A stretch of 28,664 nucleotides of DNA from a virus. The notes below the pieces were generated by a model. That model was not told where the DNA came from. It ran no database searches and worked only from the letters and a program-made list of their open reading frames with translations. Position numbers and translations under genes: made by a program. The stretch covers positions 1 through 28,664 of the IMG/VR virus record IMGVR_UViG_3300007734_000546; one strand, written 5' to 3'. Each line of letters starts with the position of its first letter. The stretch's first letter is position 1. Below, piece by piece: positions 15,506 through 21,513 of this stretch.

Positions 15506-16806
15506 AATTCCTCCATTGCAATATCAGAAATAGCGCGCTTGTCGTGTAGCGCGGCCCAGATGCGTTCGTCCACCGTCTTGTTGGTCAGCATTACGTAGCA
15601 CCACACGTCATGCCGCTGGCCGCTACGATGCAAGCGCCCGATGGTTTGTTCATACAACTCAAGCGACCAGGGCAAGGACAAGAAAACGATCCGGCACCCG
15701 CCATACTGGAGGTTGAGCCCGTGGCCTGCTGACTTGGGGTGGACAAGCAGTAACTCAATGGTGCCTGCGTTCCATCGTTCAATGGCCCGGTCGTCGTCAA
15801 GTGTCTGAGCATGGGGGTAACGCCGCTTGAGTTCGGCCAGTTCCTCTTGATAGTTGTAAACAATAAGCGTGTTAGCACGTTGGTTCTCCTCCAGTAACTC
15901 ATGCAGCCGGTCAAACTTGGCCGTGTCAAACCACACGGGCGTTTGCACCGTCACCCACTTGCCAGGTATCTCCGAGGGCGTCTGGACGGTGTGGTACACA
16001 AACCCGCTGGCAAGCTGCTGCAACTTGCCGGTCACCACGGCGGCGTTAATGGCCGTGATGTCTTGCAGCTTGAAGTCTTTTTTCATGGTGTCGTACGGCT
16101 TGCGGTCGTTCAAATTGCAACGCACTACTACCGTATGAAGCGGAGGCAATCTGTCGCTATACTCACCCGCGTCCAAGACGAAAGTGGCAGGCTTAATCAC
16201 GGACATGACCTTCTCAAGACTGCCCTTACGGGGCATCCACTCGCCAAAGTCGGGGTTGATCAGCACGAAATACTGCTGCATGAAAGCGCCCTTGCTGCGG
16301 CCCAACAGGCTCTGGTCAACGATCTTGCATTGGCCGAACACATCTTCCAAGCCATTGCTGGTGAACGAGCCGGTCAGCCCCCAGCGAATCTTGATGGGCG
16401 CAAGGAATTTCAGCAAGTCTTTAAAGCGCTTGCCGCTGGGGTTCTTGAGGCGGGTCAGTTCGTCGAACACCACGGCGTCAAAGGTGCCCGTGGGCAGGTT
16501 CTCGTAGTTGGTCACCACCACCTGGGCGTTGGACGCCAGCGCAGCAGCCCGCTGCTTGGGCGTGCCCACGGCGACGGCCAACGTCACGTCGGGTGCCCAC
16601 TTGGGCTGCTCGACCGGCCAGACGTCGGTGGCGACCCGCTTGGGGGCCAGCACGAGGAAGCGGCGGGCGTGCCCATCTTTCAGCATGGCCTGCATGGCCG
16701 TGAGCGTGATGGCTGTCTTACCCGCGCCCACAGGGGCGAGGATCATCGCCCTGTCGCGCTCGTACAGGAAGTCAGCCGCCTGCTCTTGGTAGGGCCGCAA
16801 ATTCAT
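15499..16806 (-). CDS. SNF2-type SF2 helicase / DNA translocase
   Basis: The 435-residue protein carries the two RecA-like lobes of SF2 enzymes: Q-motif-like LRPYQEQAADFL, Walker A VGAGKT (26-31), Walker B region VVFDELTRLKN (DELT box), LTGSFTSNG (motif III). Motifs V and VI are AGHGLNLQ and IGRLHRSGQRHDVWCY. Motif order and GRxHRxGQ place it with phage SNF2-like helicases. The ATG at 16806 begins the helicase fold; a longer upstream extension (to 16920) lacks family features. It overlaps the VRR-NUC gene by 35 bp. The pair probably acts together in replication fork or recombination processing. Confidence 0.88.
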   Translation of the reverse strand: MNLRPYQEQAADFLYERDRAMILAPVGAGKTAITLTAMQAMLKDGHARRFLVLAPKRVATDVWPVEQPKWAPDVTLAVAVGTPKQRAAALASNAQVVVTNYENLPTGTFDAVVFDELTRLKNPSGKRFKDLLKFLAPIKIRWGLTGSFTSNGLEDVFGQCKIVDQSLLGRSKGAFMQQYFVLINPDFGEWMPRKGSLEKVMSVIKPATFVLDAGEYSDRLPPLHTVVVRCNLNDRKPYDTMKKDFKLQDITAINAAVVTGKLQQLASGFVYHTVQTPSEIPGKWVTVQTPVWFDTAKFDRLHELLEENQRANTLIVYNYQEELAELKRRYPHAQTLDDDRAIERWNAGTIELLLVHPKSAGHGLNLQYGGCRIVFLSLPWSLELYEQTIGRLHRSGQRHDVWCYVMLTNKTVDERIWAALHDKRAISDIAMEELC

Positions 16807-17056
16807 CGACTTGTTCCTTTGTCCATATACACATATACCTTTGATTGAGCCGCGCCATGTCTGCGGCGAACAGCTTTTGCAACTCTGATAACCTACCGCC
16901 CTTGGTCTTGAGTTCCACAAACCAAGTGCTGCCGTCAGGCAGGCAAGCTATCCTGTCCGCTACGCCCTTGCGCCCTGGGGACGTGAACTTGTAGGTCTTA
17001 CCCCCAAGCCGTTCCACCGCCCAGACAAAATGATTTTCGACATCTTTTTCTTTCAT
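16772..17056 (-). CDS. VRR-NUC family nuclease
   Basis: The 94-residue protein fits stand-alone phage VRR-NUC enzymes: E7, GVADRIA with D34, ELK with E48 and K50, and Q60 form the PD-(D/E)XK-type site. Family members cut branched DNA structures such as Holliday junctions or flaps. The ATG at 17056 gives the usual N-terminus (MKEKDVENHFV). It has no clear Shine-Dalgarno, and a GTG at 17107 would add 17 unlikely residues. It is the first gene of the leftward operon and overlaps the helicase gene. Confidence 0.85.
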   Translation of the reverse strand: MKEKDVENHFVWAVERLGGKTYKFTSPGRKGVADRIACLPDGSTWFVELKTKGGRLSELQKLFAADMARLNQRYMCIWTKEQVDEFAALPRAGG

Positions 17057-17070
17057 GTCAAGAAGTTTAG

Positions 17071-17103
17071 CACAAAAAGTTGTGATATAGTCGTGGCTCA
17101 CAA
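17071..17103. promoter_or_regulatory. Divergent promoter with operator-like inverted repeats
   Basis: A 64-bp gap separates the divergent VRR-NUC and DUF2800 genes. On the plus strand TGATATAGT (17083-17091) is an extended -10 for the rightward operon, with start near 17098. It is flanked by TTGTGA (17080-17085) and TCACAA (17098-17103), a perfect inverted repeat with a 12-base spacer. A second repeat, CACAA-AAAG-TTGTG, occupies 17071-17084. Leftward, TATATC overlaps the same core. A protein bound here would cover both promoters. Confidence 0.6.
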
Positions 17104-17120
17104 ACACTAAAGGACTCTAA

Positions 17121-18248
17121 ATGCAACACTCCAGTATCGTCGGCGGTAGCACCGCCAAGAGGGTAATCAACTGCCCTGGCTCCGTGGCCTTAGTCGCCAA
17201 GATGCCGCCCAAACCCTCAAGCAAGTACGCTGACGAGGGCACGCTCCTACACAACGTCATCGCTGAGATTGTGATGTCCGGCCAACCGCCAGAGCATTAC
17301 CTTGGCACCGTGTACGAAGGCCAGACACTAACCCAAGAACTGATCGACAACAAGTTAAAGCCCGCGCTGGCCGCGCTGGACGAGATCGACCCCAAGCAGG
17401 AGATGGAAATTGAGGCCGAGACAAGCGTTAATTTCGGCGATCTACTGCCTGGTGTGTTTGGTTCAACTGATCTTATCGGTCGCATTGGCACTCGTGCTGT
17501 TGTGCTGGATTGGAAATTTGGCGATGGTGTGGCTGTTGAAGTCGAAGAGAACATGCAATTGATGTTCTACGCAGCAGCGGCCATGCGTACACCGCAAGCG
17601 CAGTGGGCCTTTGAAGGCGTGACCGAGATTGAGATGGTCATTGTGCAGCCGCCAGCAGTTAAGCGTTGGGTGACCACACCAGCGCGCATCGCTGAGTTTG
17701 AATTGCAGTTGGTGCAGGCCGTCAAAATGAGCGAGAAGAAAACCGCCCCTCTGCGCTCTGGCGATCACTGCCGCTGGTGCGCTGCCAAGCCGGTATGCCC
17801 ACAGATGACCGGCGCAGTCGAGCGCGCCTTGCAGACTACCATTGACGCGCTTGACCCGCCGACCATTGCCACCTATCTCAAAAACGCTGATATGCTGGAG
17901 CAGTGGATTACTGATCTGCGGGCCTTGGCGCTCCAGTTGCTGGAGTCTGGGGCCAAGCTGCCTGATTACAAACTGGTCGCCAAGCGTGCGATCCGTTCAT
18001 GGACTGACGAAGACAAGGCCAAGGTCGCCCTGTTTGCGTTCGGTTTAACAGAATCTGAGGTGTTGGAGACTTCCGTGATCTCTCCGGCCAAAGCTGAGAA
18101 GGCGCTCAAAAAGCGCAAGCAGGCTTTGCCGGACGATTTGGTGGTCGCCATCTCTTCAGGTAACACCTTGGCAAGCGCGGATGACCCGCGCCCCGAGGTG
18201 ATGCTCTTGGGTAAGCAATTAACCGCTGCCCTTTCTAAACTTCAATAA
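17121..18248 (+). CDS. DUF2800 PD-(D/E)XK nuclease, Cas4/RecB-like
   Basis: The 375-residue protein has the DUF2800 layout: N-terminal INCPGSV (C18), DEGTLLHNVIAE helix, GVFGSTDLIG (D117), VVLDWKFG (D130, K132) and C-terminal HCRWCAAKPVCPQM (C217, C220, C226). The D/DxK set is a PD-(D/E)XK active site. The four Cys (C18 plus C217/C220/C226) match the Fe-S cluster arrangement of Cas4 and AddB-type nucleases. AAAGGA precedes the start. Its place beside a family A polymerase is common in phages and suggests end processing in replication or recombination. Confidence 0.85.
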   Translation: MQHSSIVGGSTAKRVINCPGSVALVAKMPPKPSSKYADEGTLLHNVIAEIVMSGQPPEHYLGTVYEGQTLTQELIDNKLKPALAALDEIDPKQEMEIEAETSVNFGDLLPGVFGSTDLIGRIGTRAVVLDWKFGDGVAVEVEENMQLMFYAAAAMRTPQAQWAFEGVTEIEMVIVQPPAVKRWVTTPARIAEFELQLVQAVKMSEKKTAPLRSGDHCRWCAAKPVCPQMTGAVERALQTTIDALDPPTIATYLKNADMLEQWITDLRALALQLLESGAKLPDYKLVAKRAIRSWTDEDKAKVALFAFGLTESEVLETSVISPAKAEKALKKRKQALPDDLVVAISSGNTLASADDPRPEVMLLGKQLTAALSKLQ

Positions 18249-18256
18249 GGACTATC

Positions 18257-18892
18257 ATGTCAAATCTAGTAGCGTTTTCCCAAGCGGGCTTGCCCGCAGT
18301 TTCCACCCTCGCATCTTCCCTGCGGGCTATCCAATCCGATGTCGGCCCAGCCGGTACGGTCATCCTGAAAATGGACAAGACCGGCCATTGGGTGTTTGGT
18401 GCAGACCAAACCGAAATCGAAGAGGACAGCACCTGGGCGGTCAACCCTTTCTCTTTTGTCCACGGCTTTATCGCTTGGGGCGATGGCGAAGTGTTGGGCG
18501 AGAAGATGGTGCCCGTGTCCCAACCCCTGCCGGAGTTGGACGTTGCGCCCTTAGCAGCCAAAAAGGGCTGGGAGACTCAGGTGGGTATGAGTCTGAAGTG
18601 TCTGTCTGGCGAAGACAAGGGCATGGAAGCGCGCTTTACGACCACTTCGGTGGGCGGCAAGCGCAGCGTCCAAACCTTGGCCGTGGCCTTGGCAGATCAG
18701 GTCGATAAAGACCAAACCAAACCAGTGCCGGTCGTGCGCCTCAAAAAGGAGCATTACCAGCACAAGTCGTATGGCCGGATTTTTACGCCGGTCTTCGAGG
18801 TGGTGGAATGGTTGACTTTGGAAGGCGAAGCTGAACCCGCCAAGGTGGAAGAAGCACCAGCCCCAAGTCGTCGTCGTCGCGTAGCGGCCTGA
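18257..18892 (+). CDS. Probable phage ssDNA-binding-like protein
   Basis: The 211-residue protein lies between the DUF2800 nuclease and DNA polymerase, where DUF2815-type ssDNA-binding proteins often sit. It has a beta-rich core with aromatic residues (GHWVFGADQTEIEEDSTWAV, then FVHGFIAWGDGEVLG) and KKEHYQHKSYGRIFTPVFEV. A Glu/Pro-rich linker and a basic RRRRVAA tail complete it. That last feature is unlike the acidic tail of bacterial SSB. AAGGAC precedes the ATG; TGATG couples it to the polymerase. The function is inferred mainly from position. Confidence 0.62.
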   Translation: MSNLVAFSQAGLPAVSTLASSLRAIQSDVGPAGTVILKMDKTGHWVFGADQTEIEEDSTWAVNPFSFVHGFIAWGDGEVLGEKMVPVSQPLPELDVAPLAAKKGWETQVGMSLKCLSGEDKGMEARFTTTSVGGKRSVQTLAVALADQVDKDQTKPVPVVRLKKEHYQHKSYGRIFTPVFEVVEWLTLEGEAEPAKVEEAPAPSRRRRVAA

Positions 18893-20805
18893 TGACTCTC
18901 TGGGTTGACTTTGAGACCCGTAGCGCCTGCGACCTAAAAGTCGCGGGCGTTTACAACTACGCCCAGCACGGCACGACCGAAGTGCTGTGTATGTCCTACG
19001 CCTTCGATGATGAAGACGTACAGACTTGGTTGCCCGAGCAGCCGTTCCCCAAACAGGTCGCAGACCATAAGGGCTTGATCTACGCCCACAATGCCGCCTT
19101 TGAGCGCTTAATTTTTTGGTACGTGTTGCAGATCGACTTTGCCCTTGAGCAGTTCGTCTGTACCGCAGCGCAGGCCCGCGCCAATTGCGCGCCTGGTTCC
19201 CTTGAGGACGTTGGCCGGTTCGCTGGCGCGTCCATGAAAAAAGATCACCGTGGTGCCCAGCTAATTCGCAAAATGAGCGTGCCGCCTTACGAGGAGTCGC
19301 CCGAGTTGACCGCCGAGATGGTGGCCTACTGTGAGCAGGACGTGCGGGCCATGCGCGCTATCAGCAAGGCCATGCGGCCACTGTCAGCCCAAGAGTTGGC
19401 AGACTATCATGTCAACGAGCGTATCAACGACCGTGGCGTGCTGGTCGATGTGCCTCTGTGCCAAGCTGCGGTCAAGTACGCCAGCGCTGAGTTGGCCGAG
19501 ATTCAAGAGATCGTCGCCGAGGTTACGGGCGGTGAGATTACCAGCGTGCGCTCCCCTAAGATGCGCGATTGGGTGCTGGCCCGTGTCGGCCCGCAGGCCA
19601 AGAAGCTGATGGAGAAGGATGGAAAATACTCTATTGACAAAACCGTCAGGGCTAACTTGCTACTGATGGACAACTTCGACGAGGTGCCTTATGACGTTCA
19701 AGAAGTTATCCAATGCGCCGACGACCTTTGGGCGTCCTCGGTTGCGAAGTTCAGCCGCCTTGCACAGCTATCAGATGAAGAAGATGGCCGAGTACGAGGT
19801 GCGTTTGTCTTTGCAGGCGGCAGCGCTACTGGACGCGCTTCGTCGTATGGGGCCCAAGTTCACAACTTTACCCGTAAGTGCGCTCAGGAACCCGAAGCCG
19901 TACGAAATAGTATGGTCAGAGGACATGCCATTGTCCCCAAGTACGGCAAGCGAGTCACCGATGTCCTCAAAGGAATGCTCCGGCCCGCCCTTGTACCTAG
20001 TAAGGGTAAACACCTAGTCGTCGCTGATTGGTCGGCCATTGAAGCTAGGGTAAACCCTTGGTTGTCCGGCAAGGGCGACGAGAAGCTGGCGATCTTTGCA
20101 TCCGGCGAAGACGTGTACAAGGTCAACGCCTCGGCGACGTTTGGCGTGTCAGTCGCTGCGGTGACCAAAGACCAGCGCCAGATCGGCAAGGTGCAGGAGT
20201 TAGCCTGCGGCTTTGCCGGTGGCGTCGGTGCCTTTGCAGCGATGGGTCGGGCCTACGGCATCTTGCTGCCTGAGTCAGACGCTAAACGCATGGTTGATGC
20301 GTGGCGTAGGGCAAACCCTTGGTCTGTTCCGTACTGGCAAGACCTAGAATCAGCGTACACCCGAGCGATGCGAAACAAAGGCAAAGAGTTCAGCGCCGGT
20401 CGGGTGACTTACCTGTTCGACGGCCTGCACCTGTGGTATGTGCTGCCTTCTGGCCGCATCCTGTGCTACCCCTACGCCCGATTGGAATCCGAAGGTGTGA
20501 CTTACGCCAAAGCCTCATGGAAACCCGCCGCTGATGCCAAGGAGTGGCCCCGCGCCCGTTTGTGGAAGGGGCTGGCCTGCGAGAACATCACCCAGGCCGT
20601 GGCTAATGACTTGCTGCGCCATTCATGTCGTCAATTGGACGCTGAAAAATATGAAATTATACTCACTGTACATGATGAAATTGTGATCGAAACCGCAACG
20701 CCCGACCCCGAGGCGCTGCGCTTGGTCATGTGTACCCCGCCCGAATGGGCTAAGGGTTTACCCCTAGACGCTGAAGTCTCAATTATGGAGCGATACGGAA
20801 AATGA
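18892..20805 (+). CDS. Family A DNA polymerase with 3'-5' exonuclease
   Basis: The 637-residue protein is a replicative family A polymerase. The N-terminus is a DnaQ-like proofreading domain: WVDFETRS (D6, E8), YAHNAAFERLIF and YCEQDVRAM. Palm motif A is VADWSAIEARV (D379), the O-helix region is RQIGKVQELACGF (R429, K433) and motif C is VHDEIVIE (H594, D595). No 5' nuclease domain is present, as usual in phages. The residue aligned with Klenow F762 is Leu437, and the one aligned with Y766 is Phe441. It overlaps neighbours by one (TGATG) and four bases (ATGA). Confidence 0.92.
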   Translation: MTLWVDFETRSACDLKVAGVYNYAQHGTTEVLCMSYAFDDEDVQTWLPEQPFPKQVADHKGLIYAHNAAFERLIFWYVLQIDFALEQFVCTAAQARANCAPGSLEDVGRFAGASMKKDHRGAQLIRKMSVPPYEESPELTAEMVAYCEQDVRAMRAISKAMRPLSAQELADYHVNERINDRGVLVDVPLCQAAVKYASAELAEIQEIVAEVTGGEITSVRSPKMRDWVLARVGPQAKKLMEKDGKYSIDKTVRANLLLMDNFDEVPYDVQEVIQCADDLWASSVAKFSRLAQLSDEEDGRVRGAFVFAGGSATGRASSYGAQVHNFTRKCAQEPEAVRNSMVRGHAIVPKYGKRVTDVLKGMLRPALVPSKGKHLVVADWSAIEARVNPWLSGKGDEKLAIFASGEDVYKVNASATFGVSVAAVTKDQRQIGKVQELACGFAGGVGAFAAMGRAYGILLPESDAKRMVDAWRRANPWSVPYWQDLESAYTRAMRNKGKEFSAGRVTYLFDGLHLWYVLPSGRILCYPYARLESEGVTYAKASWKPAADAKEWPRARLWKGLACENITQAVANDLLRHSCRQLDAEKYEIILTVHDEIVIETATPDPEALRLVMCTPPEWAKGLPLDAEVSIMERYGK

Positions 20806-21503
20806 AACATGTAATAGGACTATCTGGCGGCAAAGATTCGACCGCCCTTGCGCTGCGCTTGATGGAAGTCGAACCCCGCGAATACGAATTGATCTGCAAC
20901 GCTACCGGCAACGAATTGCCTGAGATGCTAGAACATTGGGCCAAGCTGGAACAGATGCTGGGCTTGCCCATCAAGAAAGTTGGTCATTCGACTGACCTGT
21001 ACGGCTTGATCGAAGAGCAGCAGATGCTGCCCAATTTCAGAGCGCGTTGGTGCACGCGCATTTTGAAGATTGAGCCGACCATCAAATATTTTGAAGACTT
21101 GCCCGATGGGTCGGTGCTGTATGTTGGCCTGCGCGCAGACGAAGAGGCGCGGCGCGGCATCTACGGCGAAGATATGAAGATTCGTTTCCCCATGCGGGAG
21201 TGGGGCTGGAAAGAGGAGGACGTTTGGAAGTATCTGGCCCAGCGCGGCGTTACCATCCCCCGTCGCACCGATTGCGCCGTGTGCCCTTACCAGCGGCTGG
21301 GCGAGTGGCGCGATCTGTGGCGCGATTATCCCGAAGAGTTTGCGCATGGCGTAGCCGTGGAAGAGAAGCTGGGTCATACGTTTAGGTCGCCCCAGCGCGA
21401 CACTTGGCCCGCTGCGCTCAAAGACTTGGCAGTTGAGTTTGCCAGTGGTCGAAAAATCCGTGGTGATGGGAAAGTCCCGACTTGCCGTGTTTGTTCGTTG
21501 TAA
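20802..21503 (+). CDS. PAPS-reductase-family PP-loop protein
   Basis: The 233-residue protein has a PP-loop SGGKDST (8-14) that binds ATP or a nucleotide sulfate, as in CysH, DndC, TtcA and related enzymes. Cys C84 (RWCTR), C158/C161 (CAVCPYQR) and C228/C231 (CRVC) could hold an Fe-S cluster or zinc. Phage members are widespread, yet their substrate is usually unknown. It lacks the CysH C-terminal KxECG motif, so ordinary sulfate assimilation is unlikely. It is ATGA-coupled to the DNA polymerase. DNA thiolation, nucleotide modification or tRNA modification are candidate roles. Confidence 0.8.
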   Translation: MKHVIGLSGGKDSTALALRLMEVEPREYELICNATGNELPEMLEHWAKLEQMLGLPIKKVGHSTDLYGLIEEQQMLPNFRARWCTRILKIEPTIKYFEDLPDGSVLYVGLRADEEARRGIYGEDMKIRFPMREWGWKEEDVWKYLAQRGVTIPRRTDCAVCPYQRLGEWRDLWRDYPEEFAHGVAVEEKLGHTFRSPQRDTWPAALKDLAVEFASGRKIRGDGKVPTCRVCSL

Positions 21504-21513
21504 GGATTACAAG

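Noticed and set aside
15901-16848. Open frame of 315 codons on the plus strand
   Set aside because: It is antisense to the SNF2 helicase, and its His/Gly/Val-rich translation looks like a shadow of a GC-rich gene.
17080-17103. Host CRP site (TGTGA/TCACA)
   Set aside because: The half sites are separated by 14 bases instead of the 6 typical of CRP, so a different dimeric regulator is more likely.
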